A stretch of DNA of 25,615 nucleotides from DATKMS01 sp041497995 (GCA_041497995.1 JBGQHM010000056.1:1-25615), one strand, 5' to 3'; counted from the stretch's first letter, positions 7,983 through 18,204 are shown. Translations and numbers: made by a program. The notes: a model not told the origin generated them from the letters alone.

Positions 7983-8002
7983 GGGGGGTCTGTGCACCCC
8001 CC
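7983..8002 (+). terminator. GC hairpin after the sigma factor gene
   Basis: GGGGGGT (7983-7989) can pair with ACCCCCC (7996-8002) across a six-base loop, sixteen bases beyond the sigma factor stop. There is no T-run after it, so it is not a canonical intrinsic terminator. It could be a 3' stabilising hairpin or a weak terminator between this gene and the FKBP gene. Confidence 0.4.
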
Positions 8003-8111
8003 GCGACCGCTGCGCAGCTTGCTTCCCGGAAGCCCCGCAGGTAGTAGACCACTCTCGCGTGGCTTTTCACCACAACACTCACTCCCGCGCGTCGTAAAAG
8101 GAGTCCATATC

Positions 8112-8792
8112 ATGCGCACACGCACCGCATTTTTCGTCGCCGTCGCCGCCTTGCTCGTCAGCGCCTCCATCGCCAAGGCAGCTGGCCCGGACCTGAAGAC
8201 AGATGAAGACAAGACCTTCTACGCCCTCGGGCTGGCAATCGGCCCTCAGCTCGCGCCCTTCGGTCTCTCGGCCGCGGAGCTCGAGCTCGTCAAGGCGGGC
8301 TTGAGCGACGCGGTGCTCAACAAGGAGAAAAAGGTCGACCTCAAGGAGGTCATGCCGAAGGTGCAACAACTGGCGCAGTCGCGCGCCGCCGCTGCTGCAG
8401 CGGACGAAAAGAAGGCCGGCCAGGCCTTCCTCGAAAAGGCAGCCGCTGAAAAAGGTGCCAAGAAGACGGCGTCAGGTCTGATCTACTCGGAAACCAAGCC
8501 GGGCACGGGTGAGCAACCGAAAGTTACGGACAAAGTGAAGGTGCACTACAAGGGCACGCTCACCGATGGGACCGTGTTCGACAGCTCGATCGACCGCGGC
8601 GAACCGGCGACTTTCCCGCTCAACGGCGTCATCAAGTGTTGGACGGAAGGCGTGCAGCTGATGAAGGTCGGCGGCAAGAGCAAGCTCGTCTGCCCTTCCG
8701 ACATCGCCTACGGCGATCACGGCTCGCCACCGAAGATCAAACCCGGCGCGACGCTGGTGTTCGAGGTCGAGCTGCTCGAAATCGTGAAGTAG
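8112..8792 (+). CDS. Periplasmic FKBP-type peptidyl-prolyl cis-trans isomerase (FkpA/Mip-like)
   Basis: A 226-residue exported foldase that catalyses proline isomerisation in envelope proteins. A signal peptide occupies residues 1-23 (FFVAVAALLVSASIAKA, cleaved about AKA-A). Next comes an alpha-helical FKBP N-terminal dimerisation region up to about residue 115, rich in Ala and Lys, and then the FKBP domain: VKVHYKGTLTDGTVFDSS, GEPATFPLNGVI, WTEGVQLMKVGGKSKL, IAYGDHG and GATLVFEVELLEI. The active-site aromatic residues Tyr, Phe, Asp and Trp are kept. ATG 8112 was chosen because AGGAG lies about nine bases upstream and the signal peptide follows; the frame stays open further 5' without a plausible start. 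It follows the sigma factor by about 140 bases with a GC hairpin between. Confidence 0.94.
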   Translation: MRTRTAFFVAVAALLVSASIAKAAGPDLKTDEDKTFYALGLAIGPQLAPFGLSAAELELVKAGLSDAVLNKEKKVDLKEVMPKVQQLAQSRAAAAAADEKKAGQAFLEKAAAEKGAKKTASGLIYSETKPGTGEQPKVTDKVKVHYKGTLTDGTVFDSSIDRGEPATFPLNGVIKCWTEGVQLMKVGGKSKLVCPSDIAYGDHGSPPKIKPGATLVFEVELLEIVK

Positions 8793-8800
8793 GAATTGTT

Positions 8801-8866
8801 TCACTGAGTCATTTTCTCATTGGTTCATTGACCGAATGGGGATCAATGATTCAATGGCTCAATGAA
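8801..8866. repeat. Octamer-periodic inverted repeat overlapping the next start codon
   Basis: Units of eight bases begin with TCACTGAG, TCATTTTC, TCATTGGT and TCATTGAC (8801-8832). After a short centre they are mirrored by TCAATGAT, TCAATGGC and TCAATGAA (8843-8866). The arms 8817-8831 and 8843-8857 pair over 12 of 15 positions. The ATG of the following gene (8862) sits inside the last unit, and no normal ribosome site precedes it, so the structure may affect translation of that gene. Confidence 0.6.
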
Positions 8867-10016
8867 GCTCGAGGTCCGCAGCAGCCTGTCAGCCGTCGAC
8901 CCCGCGACGTGGGACGCCCTCGTCGGTGACGGCTCGCCGTTTCTTGAGTGGGGGTGGCTGGCGTCGCTCGAAGAGTCCGGCTGCGTCGCGGCATCCACGG
9001 GTTGGCTGCCACAGCACCTGACCCTGTGGGAAGATGGGCACATCGTTGGTGCGTGCCCGCTCTACGTAAAGGGCCACAGCCAAGGCGAGTTTGTCTTTGA
9101 CCACGGCTGGGCCGACGCCGCGGCACGCGCCGGCATCGCGTACTACCCAAAGCTCCTGGTCGCCATACCGTTCACGCCGGCGACGGGCGCGCGCCTTCTC
9201 GTGCATCCGCGCGTCGACCCAACCCGCGTCGTTCCTATCCTCGGTGCAGCACTCAAGGAGGTCTGCAGCCAAAGCGGCTTCTCGTCAGTGCACGTCAACT
9301 TCTGCTTGCCGAACGAAGTGACTGCGCTCGACGCGCTCGGCTTCGTGCGGCGCACCGGCTACCAGTTCCAGTGGATCAACCCCGGTGGCCAGAGCTTCGA
9401 CGACTATCTTGCGGGCTTTCGCAGCAAACGTCGGGTGCAAATCAAACGCGAGCGCCGTGAGCTTGCAGCGCAGAGCACTGAAATCACTGTCCACGCCGGC
9501 TCGGACATTCCGGACGACCTCTTCGCCCCCATGTTCCGCCTCTACAAATCGACGATCGACAAGCTCTATTGGGGGCGCGAGTATCTGAACGAAGCACTGT
9601 TCGAGTTGCTACGCCAGCGATGGAAGCACCGCCTCTGCTTCTTCGTCGCCCGCCGTAACGGCAAAGTCATCGCCGGCACCTTCACCGTCCGCAAAGGCGA
9701 TGTGCTCTACGGGCGCTATTGGGGCGCCTTCGAAGAGCTGCGCTACCTACACTTCAACGTCTGCTACTACGCCTCGATCGAGTACTGCCTGCAGGAAGGT
9801 GTCGCGCGATTCGAGCCGGGCGCGGGGGGTGAGTTCAAGCACCTGCGCGGCTTCGACGCGCGGCCGACGGAGAGCATGCACTACCTCGCCAACCCGCGCT
9901 TGGCACGGGCGGTACGCGACTACCTCGCTAAGGAGCGCCGCGCCGTGACCGACGAGATCGAGTGGTTCGGCGAGCGCAGTGCGTTGAAGAGAGAGACCCG
10001 ACCTCTGAGTCGTTAG
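8862..10016 (+). CDS. FemAB/GNAT-like protein (COG3146-type, peptidogalycan biosynthesis-like)
   Basis: A 384-residue protein matching what I recall of the FemAB-like family PF04339/COG3146, related to GNAT acyltransferases. The N-terminus carries the typical WDALVGDGSPFLEWGWLASLEESG, followed by LPQHLTLWEDGHIVGACPLYVKGHSQGEFVFDHGWA and YYPKLLVAIPFTP. The second half holds the GNAT-like core (RNGKVIAGTFTVRKGDVLYGRYWGA) and the ending FEPGAGGEFKHLRGFDARPT. The substrate is unknown; the family is often annotated as an acyltransferase acting on cell-wall or lipid precursors without strong proof. ATG 8862 starts exactly at the family N-terminus but has no clear ribosome site and lies in an inverted repeat. 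Its last bases overlap the convergent gene at 10013. Confidence 0.88.
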   Translation: MKLEVRSSLSAVDPATWDALVGDGSPFLEWGWLASLEESGCVAASTGWLPQHLTLWEDGHIVGACPLYVKGHSQGEFVFDHGWADAAARAGIAYYPKLLVAIPFTPATGARLLVHPRVDPTRVVPILGAALKEVCSQSGFSSVHVNFCLPNEVTALDALGFVRRTGYQFQWINPGGQSFDDYLAGFRSKRRVQIKRERRELAAQSTEITVHAGSDIPDDLFAPMFRLYKSTIDKLYWGREYLNEALFELLRQRWKHRLCFFVARRNGKVIAGTFTVRKGDVLYGRYWGAFEELRYLHFNVCYYASIEYCLQEGVARFEPGAGGEFKHLRGFDARPTESMHYLANPRLARAVRDYLAKERRAVTDEIEWFGERSALKRETRPLSR

Positions 10017-10258
10017 GACGCAGGTCCGTACCTGACCTTGTACGGATCGAGGCGATCCACGATCCCCCACGCCTCTGCGGAGAGTCGCTCCCAGTTGTCC
10101 GTGACGGCAACGACGAGATCGATGTCAGTGGTCGCCCGAACACGGCCCCTGGCGAGCACAGGCAACGCCCCGATAAACGCGTGAGCGGTCCCTTCTTCAG
10201 CCAGGGCCTCAACAACAGCGAGAAAGGCACCGCGAATGTCGAGCGTCGTTTGACTCAC
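10013..10258 (-). CDS. Short nucleotidyltransferase-like protein (possible truncated AbiEii/MNT-type)
   Basis: 81 residues. The centre, HAFIGALPVLARGRVRATTDIDLVV, resembles the nucleotidyltransferase pattern hG[GA]hA...G..R.T.DhDLhV, with both catalytic Asp residues in TDIDLVV and an Ala at the second Gly. Full-length relatives (DUF6036/AbiEii-like) are usually well over 100 residues and carry a third acidic residue later. This one stops soon after (YGPAS), so it is either a minimal version or a 3'-truncated one. The GTG start overlaps the stop of the upstream partner gene (GTGA), which implies translational coupling. A toxin-antitoxin-like role is an inference from this pairing only. Confidence 0.65.
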   Translation of the reverse strand: MSQTTLDIRGAFLAVVEALAEEGTAHAFIGALPVLARGRVRATTDIDLVVAVTDNWERLSAEAWGIVDRLDPYKVRYGPAS

Positions 10259-10507
10259 CGCCGATCTTGGTCACGCCGTTCGCGAGCCCGCCACAAGTGG
10301 ATCAACGGCACTTCGTCCTCATGCGTGACATCGCCTCCAAACGCTGCAGCGAACTCACTCAGCTCAAAGCCCAGCGCGATGTTCTCGCCCGGCGTCCGTA
10401 AGGCAGAAGCGCGTACCGCCTCCTCATTCAACTCGGCTTCAACGGCAGCGATGCGCCGAAAGTGCTCGCGGTCCTTGTCCGAGACTTTTGCCAAGCTGGG
10501 CACCGTC

Positions 10508-10521
<14 letters not shown>
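10255..10521 (-). CDS. Small protein of unknown function, partner of the nucleotidyltransferase-like gene
   Basis: 88 residues beginning MNRIETVPSLAKVSDKDREH. It is helical and charged in the first half (FRRIAAVEAELNEEAVRASALRTPGENIALGFELSEFA) and ends in a basic tail RARERRDQDRR. I do not recognise a named family. Proteins with a similar RTPxExIxxxxELS stretch often sit beside small nucleotidyltransferase genes, which fits its neighbour. The ATG at 10521 lies inside the end of clpA (14-base overlap) with GAGGAGA about ten to fifteen bases upstream. It also overlaps the next gene by GTGA. Coding continues tightly from clpA, so clpS-clpA-this gene-nucleotidyltransferase could be one transcript. 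Confidence 0.7.
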
Positions 10522-12829
<2,308 letters not shown>

Positions 12830-12831
12830 GT

Positions 12832-13158
12832 CTATTCTTCCTCCATGCTGCAGCGTAGCGGATACTCATGCTGGCGCGCGAGCGCTTCCACCTGCGCCAT
12901 ACGCGTCTCAGCGACGTCGTACGTATACACCCCGGCGACGCCGATGCCGTTCTTGTGGACGTGCAGCATGATCTGCACCGCGTCGGTCTCCGAGCGATGG
13001 AAGATGCTCATGAGGACGAACACCACGAACTCCATGGTCGTGTAGTCGTCGTTGTGCAACAAGACCCTGTACAGCTTGGGCTTCTTGAGCTTGCGCTGCG
13101 TGCGGGTTTGGGTCACGACGCCCGCATCGTCCGTCGCGTCTCGCCGCCCGTTGCTCAT
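12832..13158 (-). CDS. clpS: ATP-dependent Clp protease adaptor ClpS
   Basis: A 108-residue N-degron adaptor that delivers proteins with destabilising N-terminal residues to ClpA-ClpP. The flexible N-terminal tail (about 30 residues) is followed by the core: YRVLLHNDDYTTMEFVVFVL with the DD, Thr and Met of the binding pocket, then MLHVHKNGIGVAGVYTYDVAE with the conserved His. The gene ends at 12832, two bases before clpA. No strong ribosome site is seen before the ATG at 13158. In E. coli the paired clpS-clpA arrangement is the same. Confidence 0.96.
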   Translation of the reverse strand: MSNGRRDATDDAGVVTQTRTQRKLKKPKLYRVLLHNDDYTTMEFVVFVLMSIFHRSETDAVQIMLHVHKNGIGVAGVYTYDVAETRMAQVEALARQHEYPLRCSMEEE

Positions 13159-13232
13159 AGGCGACAGGATAGCACCGGCATTCTCACGGACAAGATTGCC
13201 GCGGCTGGCGCTACGGAACGGCCTTCATCGTC

Positions 13233-13490
13233 TCACTCGTCCTCGCCGCCCTCGGAAGCTGGCGTGTGCGCTGCCAGTGCAGCGCGCAGCTCACGGATGA
13301 TGCGATCGCTCTGCGCGGCATGGAACATCGCGAAGAAGTTTGCGCCCAGCACACCGAACAAGGCCGCCATCGCCCAGTAGAGGTGGGCCATGACGTCGTT
13401 GCCGCCTTGCAAGAGATTCAGTCCCTTCGTGAACGCCGCCAGGAGCAGCCCGGTGGAGACCAACAGCCAGACGATTGTGACCTTCCCCAT
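13233..13490 (-). CDS. Small two-helix membrane protein, unknown function
   Basis: 85 residues with two hydrophobic segments: IVWLLVSTGLLLAAFTKGL (about 5-23) and MAHLYWAMAALFGVLGANFFAMF (about 34-56). A polar, partly charged cytoplasmic-like helix and an acidic end (ASEGGEDE) follow. The layout suggests a small inner-membrane protein with both termini on the same side. No family is recognised. It lies upstream of clpS on the same strand with a gap of about 75 bases, so it may or may not be part of the clpSA transcript. Confidence 0.65.
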   Translation of the reverse strand: MGKVTIVWLLVSTGLLLAAFTKGLNLLQGGNDVMAHLYWAMAALFGVLGANFFAMFHAAQSDRIIRELRAALAAHTPASEGGEDE

Positions 13491-13547
13491 GTACCCCCCG
13501 TCGCAGCCTCACTTACGAGGGCCGGCTGCGCAAAGTCAAGGTACTCG

Positions 13548-13569
13548 GGTGCGCCGCTGGTGCGCCGCT
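13548..13569 (+). repeat. Perfect tandem duplication of an 11-mer
   Basis: GGTGCGCCGCT occurs twice back to back (13548-13558 and 13559-13569) in the gap between the divergent small membrane protein and quinone oxidoreductase genes. It is short and may be only a slippage product; no role is assigned. Confidence 0.45.
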
Positions 13570-13657
13570 CATCCGGTCGAAATTGTCGAAACTAGTGTGG
13601 CCATTTGGTAGTTAGCACACAGCCGCCCGAATCAGGCACCAGTAGGAGAACAGTCGC

Positions 13658-14632
13658 ATGCGCGCAATGGTAGCAACGCAGTGGGGTGAGCCCCGCGACC
13701 TGCAATTGATGGAGCTCCCCGATCCGCAACCCGGTCCCAGGCAGGTGGCGATCGACGTGCACGGCAGCGCCTGCAACTTCTTCGACATCTTGATGGTGCA
13801 GGGCAAGTACCAGGTGCGCCCGCCGCTGCCGTTTTCGCCGGGCGGTGAGGTCTCCGGCGTGGTCCGCGCCGTCGGCGCGGACGTCGAGCGCATCGCTCGG
13901 GGTGACCGGGTGTTCGCCATGCTCGGCTGGGGCGGCTATGCCAGTGTCGCGCTGGCACCGGCGGACGCGGTGTACCGAATGCCCGACAGCATGTCGTTCG
14001 AACATGGCGCAGCGTTCGGCGTCGCCTACCAGACCTCGTACTTCGGCCTCGTCTATCGCGCCAACGTTCAGCCGGGCGAGACCCTGCTGGTGCATGCCGC
14101 TGCAGGCGGCGTCGGCCTCGCCGCCGTACAGATCGGACGCGCCTTGGGAGCACGCGTCTTCGCCACAGCCGGCTCCGCGGCCAAGCTCGACGTGGCGCGT
14201 GCGCACGGCGCCGAGGAGGCCTACGACTACAGCAACCCCGACTGGGTCGAGCGGGTGAAGGCCGCAACCGGCGGCCGCGGTGCCGATGTCATCTATGATC
14301 CCGTGGGCGGCGACATCTTCGATCTCTCCACGAAGTGCCTCGCCTTTGGCGGACGCCTGTTGGTGATCGGCTTTGCGTCGGGACGTATTCCCTCTATCCG
14401 GGCCAACCGGATTCTTCTGAAGAACATCTCGATCGTCGGGTTGCACTGGGGCGCCTATCGCCAGCATGATCCGGCTCGCATCCCAGTAGCCATGGACGCG
14501 CTCTTTGCATTGTACTGCCAAAGGAAACTGCAGCCGGTGATTTCCTCCACGTGGCCGCTGACAGACGCCGCCGCTGCGCTCGAAGAGATCGCCTCGCGGC
14601 GGAGCGTGGGGAAGGTCCTGCTTGTGCCGTAG
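13658..14632 (+). CDS. Zinc-independent NADPH:quinone oxidoreductase (MDR superfamily)
   Basis: A 324-residue medium-chain dehydrogenase/reductase of the quinone-oxidoreductase type. The N-terminal GroES-like half has NFFDILMVQGKYQ and LPFSPGGEVSGVV without the catalytic zinc ligands of alcohol dehydrogenases. The Rossmann half has VHAAAGGVGLAAVQIGRALGA, the NADPH-binding AAGGVG motif, then a conserved GADVIYDPVGGD. The end PLTDAAAALEEIASRRSVGKVLL is typical. Substrate is unknown; quinones or enoyl-thioesters are common in the family. The ATG at 13658 has AGGAG about ten bases upstream. The gene is divergent from clpS and the small membrane protein and is followed after about 90 bases by the secreted protease. 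Confidence 0.93.
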   Translation: MRAMVATQWGEPRDLQLMELPDPQPGPRQVAIDVHGSACNFFDILMVQGKYQVRPPLPFSPGGEVSGVVRAVGADVERIARGDRVFAMLGWGGYASVALAPADAVYRMPDSMSFEHGAAFGVAYQTSYFGLVYRANVQPGETLLVHAAAGGVGLAAVQIGRALGARVFATAGSAAKLDVARAHGAEEAYDYSNPDWVERVKAATGGRGADVIYDPVGGDIFDLSTKCLAFGGRLLVIGFASGRIPSIRANRILLKNISIVGLHWGAYRQHDPARIPVAMDALFALYCQRKLQPVISSTWPLTDAAAALEEIASRRSVGKVLLVP

Positions 14633-14724
14633 GGCCCCCGCCAGATACTACGTGCCTTCTACCGTTCCACTGTGGTATCACGACCTCCAGCATCAAGAAC
14701 CTCTGTGATTCGAAAGGGACCGCG

Positions 14725-16587
14725 ATGCGCCGATTTCTGACCGCGAACTGCACCGTCGCAGCGATGCTGGTGATCGCCTCCGCGGCGGGCGGAACCGACG
14801 CTCCGCCTGCAACCGCATCGCCCGTCATCGGGCAGGTGAACGAACGCATCGTCAACGGCACGCTCACGACGGACTACCCGAGCACCGGGGCACTGCTCAC
14901 CCCAGGCAACCCGAGCAGCGCCGGCATCGAGTGCAGCGGCACGCTCATCGGCTGCCAAACCTTTCTTACCGCCGGCCATTGTGTGGCTGACAATCTCAGT
15001 CCGGCGCACTACACGGTCTTCCTCCAGCACGCTGGGTTCTTCAGCGTTTCGAGCATCGCGTTGCACCCCGACTTCAATTTTCCAGTAGGCGACGTCGCCG
15101 TGCTCAAGCTCGGTGCTCCCGTGAACGGTATCCGACCCACAGCGATCAACACGACCGCGTCACCGGCGGCGGGCCTGCCCGGCATGATCGCCGGCTTCGG
15201 CCGCACCGGCGGCTTCAATGAGGACTACGGCATCAAGCGCGTCGGCAGCGTCACCACCGCGACGTGCAAGAACGGCGTGTCGGGCAGCACCTCTGTGTGC
15301 TGGGACTTCAGCCAACCGCTCGGCACGCCGGGCACCAACTCGAATACCTGCAACGGCGACTCGGGCGGACCGCTGTTCATCGATTTCGGCGCGGGACCAC
15401 GCCTCGCCGGCGTTACCTCGGGAGGGACTTCGGATACCTGCCTACCGGGCGACAACAGCTACGATGCGAACGTCTTCTTCTACCGGTCATGGATCCAGCA
15501 GCAAGCCGGCACCGACATCGCTAGCACCACCTGTGGGGACTTGCCGCAAGTCGGCGACGCGGGAACCAGCGTCTCCGCTTTCACGGGGCAGCTCAGCTCA
15601 GCCGCTCTGATGGCCACGAAGAGCTTCCAGGTAGCACCCGGCACTACGCTGCTGCGCGTGACGATGAATGCCATCGACGACAGCCTCAGCGACTTCGATC
15701 TGTTCGTCAAAGCCGGTAGCCCGCCGAGCGCGGCGACCTTCGACTGCCGACAAAACGGCCCAGGCCAATTTGGCGCCTGCGAGTTTCCCGCGCCGGTGGC
15801 CGGCACGTGGTACGTGCTGGTCGATCAAGCCGCAGGCTCCGGGACGTATCAGGTCACTGCAACCGCTTTCAGCGCCGGCTGCGCCGACCTAGCGAATACC
15901 GGCCAGTCTTGCGATGACCACAACCCGTGCACCGTGAACGATCGTTGTCAGGGCGGAGCGTGCAGCGGCACGCCCGACGTCGATGGCACACCATGCGACG
16001 ACGGCAACCCATGCACCCAACCCGACACCTGCCAAGCGGGCGCCTGCACAGGCAGTGCGACACCACGCTCAGGCTGCCACACACCATTCGTGACACCGAG
16101 CGGTCTGGTCCGGCTCCAAGACAGTACATCGCAGAACCCTGATCCGACCGACAAACTCACCTGGGAGTGGTGGCGCGGCAGCGCCACGCAGAAGGCCGAG
16201 TTTGGGGATCCGCGCGCCACCACCAACTACGACCTCTGTGTCTTCGATGCCCCCGCAGGTACGCCGGAGCTGGTGATGTCCGAGCACGTCGCTGCAGCCG
16301 CAACGTGCAGCAGCAACAAGCCCTGTTGGAAGTCGACCAACTCAGGCTTCACGTACACCGACAGAAAACTCCTGAACGGTCCGATCAGCTCATTGATCTT
16401 GAAGCAGGGCACGGACGGGAAGGCGAAGATCACACTCAAGGGCAAGGGAACGGCGGTCGGCATGCCGCTGCTGCCCCTCCACGAGCCGGTGACCGTACAA
16501 TTGAGCAACGGTGCGGCGTGCTGGGAGTCACACTACAGCGACAGCACGCTCAACTACGTCCTCGAGTACAAGGCCAAGGCGAACTGA
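14725..16587 (+). CDS. Secreted trypsin-like serine protease with PPC, Cys-rich and novel C-terminal regions
   Basis: A 620-residue exported protease. A signal peptide lies at about 1-25. A short propeptide ends at Arg41 before IVNG, the classical trypsin activation N-terminus. The S1 domain holds the full triad: His85 in TAGHC, Asp123 in GDVAVLKL and Ser213 in CNGDSGGPL. Residues about 285-390 look like a bacterial pre-peptidase C-terminal (PPC) domain (DFDLFVKAG, GTWYVLVDQAAGSGTYQV). Residues about 395-445 hold two Cys-rich repeats of the form CDDxNPCTxxDxCQxGxCxG. The last 170 residues (LTWEWWRGSATQKAEFGDP ... CVFDA ... PCWK ... VTVQL ... CWES) match an unnamed extracellular domain type that I associate with Binatia-like and myxobacterial secreted proteins. 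The start ATG follows GAAAGGGA. Confidence 0.92.
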   Translation: MRRFLTANCTVAAMLVIASAAGGTDAPPATASPVIGQVNERIVNGTLTTDYPSTGALLTPGNPSSAGIECSGTLIGCQTFLTAGHCVADNLSPAHYTVFLQHAGFFSVSSIALHPDFNFPVGDVAVLKLGAPVNGIRPTAINTTASPAAGLPGMIAGFGRTGGFNEDYGIKRVGSVTTATCKNGVSGSTSVCWDFSQPLGTPGTNSNTCNGDSGGPLFIDFGAGPRLAGVTSGGTSDTCLPGDNSYDANVFFYRSWIQQQAGTDIASTTCGDLPQVGDAGTSVSAFTGQLSSAALMATKSFQVAPGTTLLRVTMNAIDDSLSDFDLFVKAGSPPSAATFDCRQNGPGQFGACEFPAPVAGTWYVLVDQAAGSGTYQVTATAFSAGCADLANTGQSCDDHNPCTVNDRCQGGACSGTPDVDGTPCDDGNPCTQPDTCQAGACTGSATPRSGCHTPFVTPSGLVRLQDSTSQNPDPTDKLTWEWWRGSATQKAEFGDPRATTNYDLCVFDAPAGTPELVMSEHVAAAATCSSNKPCWKSTNSGFTYTDRKLLNGPISSLILKQGTDGKAKITLKGKGTAVGMPLLPLHEPVTVQLSNGAACWESHYSDSTLNYVLEYKAKAN

Positions 16588-16593
16588 CTCGAA

Positions 16594-17550
16594 GTGCCTG
16601 CGCTCGTCATGCCGCCGTCACCGCTTCGCTTCAGCATCCAGACGCCGCTCGAAGGCGCCACATTTGATGCGCTCGCACGTCACTGGCAAGCGGCGGAGCG
16701 GTTGGGGTACGACTCTGTCTGGCTCGACGACCACTTCTACGGCGTCGTCACACCGCCCTCGGACGATGCACTCGAAAGCTGGACGCTGATGGCGGCATTG
16801 GCGCGCGAGACCTCGACGCTGCGCTTCGGCACTCTGGTCGCCTGCAACGGCTACCGCCCGCCGGCGCTGGTTGCCAAGATGGCCGCCAGCGTCGACCACA
16901 TCAGCAACGGGCGACTCGAGTTCGGCCTCGGGGCCGGCTGGTACGAGCAGGAGTTCAGCGCCTACGGCTACGACTTCCCACCCATTGGCACGCGCCTCCG
17001 CCAGCTCGATGAAGCGCTGCACATCTGCCGGCTGATGTGGACCGCAGAGAAGGCGACGTTCACCGGGAAGCACTATCGCGTCCACGACGCCTGGTGCAAT
17101 CCCAAGCCGTTACAAAAGCCCTACCCGCCCATCATGATCGGTGGTGGAGGTGAGAAGGTCCTGTTACGCATCGTCGCGACGCATGCGGACCGCTGGAACT
17201 TCGGCGGCAGCGTGGCCGACTTCCGCCAGAAGCTCCCCGTCCTCGAGGCGCATTGCCGCACGGTCGGGCGCGACCCGGCGGCGATCGAGAAGAGCTGGTT
17301 CGGCAACGTCATCATCGAGCCGGATGAGGAGCGGCTACAGCGCCGCCTCGCCAAGCGGGCAGCGCGCTCCGGTGCGGCCCCCGACCAGCTGGAGCAGCAA
17401 ATGATCGTCGGCACACCCGCGCGCGTCATCGCGCGCATCAAAGAGTATGTGGCGCTGGGTGTCACACACTTCATCGCCATGTTCGGCCGCGTCGATCGGC
17501 TCGAGGCCACGGAGCTGTTCGGACGCGAGGTCATTCCAGCGTTCCGATGA
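16594..17550 (+). CDS. LLM-class (probably F420-dependent) oxidoreductase
   Basis: A 318-residue bacterial luciferase-like TIM-barrel enzyme. Landmarks are AERLGYDSVWLDDHF, STLRFGTLVACNGYRPPALVAKMAASVDHISNGRLEFGLGAGW, FTGKHYRV and PPIMIGGGGEKVLLRIVATHADRWNF. These are typical of flavin- or F420-linked members; the closest named group is F420-dependent oxidoreductases. The substrate cannot be inferred. The reading frame starts with GTG at 16594, six bases after the protease stop; an ATG at 16609 (MPPSPLRF) is an equally good start because the fold begins there. Another likely F420 enzyme is encoded at 22402-22770, which supports F420 use by this organism. Confidence 0.9.
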   Translation: MPALVMPPSPLRFSIQTPLEGATFDALARHWQAAERLGYDSVWLDDHFYGVVTPPSDDALESWTLMAALARETSTLRFGTLVACNGYRPPALVAKMAASVDHISNGRLEFGLGAGWYEQEFSAYGYDFPPIGTRLRQLDEALHICRLMWTAEKATFTGKHYRVHDAWCNPKPLQKPYPPIMIGGGGEKVLLRIVATHADRWNFGGSVADFRQKLPVLEAHCRTVGRDPAAIEKSWFGNVIIEPDEERLQRRLAKRAARSGAAPDQLEQQMIVGTPARVIARIKEYVALGVTHFIAMFGRVDRLEATELFGREVIPAFR

Positions 17551-17592
17551 GCCCCGCGTGCGACCTCCCTCCACGCATCCAATGACCTCTCA

Positions 17593-17622
17593 ACCGTTCG
17601 CGCTGAGGCTCTCGAAGCGCGC
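17593..17622 (+). repeat. REP-like palindromic element
   Basis: CGCGCT (17599-17604) pairs with AGCGCG (17616-17621), and an inner GAG/CTC pair closes a small loop. The core CGCTGAGGCTCTCGAAGCG resembles the dispersed palindrome containing CTGAGCCTGTCGAAG that I recall from many proteobacterial intergenic regions. It sits 16 bases upstream of the SnoaL-like gene, between it and the LLM oxidoreductase. Confidence 0.5.
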
Positions 17623-17637
17623 CCCCGGAGAACCCCG

Positions 17638-18018
17638 ATGCCTACGTACGACGAAGCACTGAATCTCTTCGAGAAGCGACGCACCGCCTGGCTGCGGGAG
17701 GACGTTGATGCGTATCTTGCACTGTGGGCTGACGACATGAGCTTCCAGTCACCCGTCCATCCACAACCCCTCGACCGCGCGGCGTTCGGCGATCTGATCC
17801 GCCAGTCGGCTGCCTTCTCACGGCCGCTGCGTTTCGACTTCGATCACATCGCCGTACATGGCGCGATGGTGTTGGCGGAGTGGACCATCGCCATCGAGCG
17901 GCGCGACAGCCGCCAGCACATCGAGTGGCGCGGCATGAGCGTGGCGGAAATCCGGGATGGGTTGATCGTGACGTGGCGGGAGTACTGGAATCCGCTCGCA
18001 GTCGTGCCCGCAGCGTGA
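17638..18018 (+). CDS. SnoaL-like / NTF2-fold family protein
   Basis: 126 residues of the NTF2-like (SnoaL) cone fold. It opens with the typical helix (YDEALNLFEKRRTAWLREDVDAYLALWADDMSFQSPV), has the strand AHGAMV-like segment VHGAMVLAEWTIAIE, and ends with MSVAEIRDGLIVTWREYWNPL. Such proteins are ligand-binding or isomerase/hydrolase scaffolds, and the activity here is unknown. The ATG has CGGAG about ten bases upstream. A REP-like hairpin separates it from the preceding LLM oxidoreductase. Confidence 0.85.
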   Translation: MPTYDEALNLFEKRRTAWLREDVDAYLALWADDMSFQSPVHPQPLDRAAFGDLIRQSAAFSRPLRFDFDHIAVHGAMVLAEWTIAIERRDSRQHIEWRGMSVAEIRDGLIVTWREYWNPLAVVPAA

Positions 18019-18131
18019 CATGCCCGCAGCGTGACCTTGAAGGCACGAGAGCCGTGTGGTACCCAACCCCTCTCGTCGTGCGATCCACTCACCCTTCGAT
18101 GTGCGGGCGTTCACGACGTTGACCGACGTGG

Positions 18132-18204
18132 TCCCCGGTAGCTCAGTCGGTAGAGCGTTCGGCTGTTAACCGAAATGTCGCTGGTTCGAATCCGGCCCGG
18201 GGAG
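18132..18204 (+). tRNA. tRNA-Asn (anticodon GTT)
   Basis: Plus-strand cloverleaf: acceptor arms TCCCCGG and CCGGGGA, D-arm GCTC...GAGC, anticodon stem TTCGG/CCGAA around CTGTTAA, T-arm with TTCGAAT, discriminator G. Anticodon GTT is asparagine. No CCA is encoded. It marks the border between the housekeeping-like and the more accessory part of the window. Confidence 0.96.

Noticed and set aside
13575..13615. Sigma-70 promoter with TTGTCG and TGGTAG ahead of the quinone oxidoreductase
   Set aside because: The -10 matches only two of six bases.
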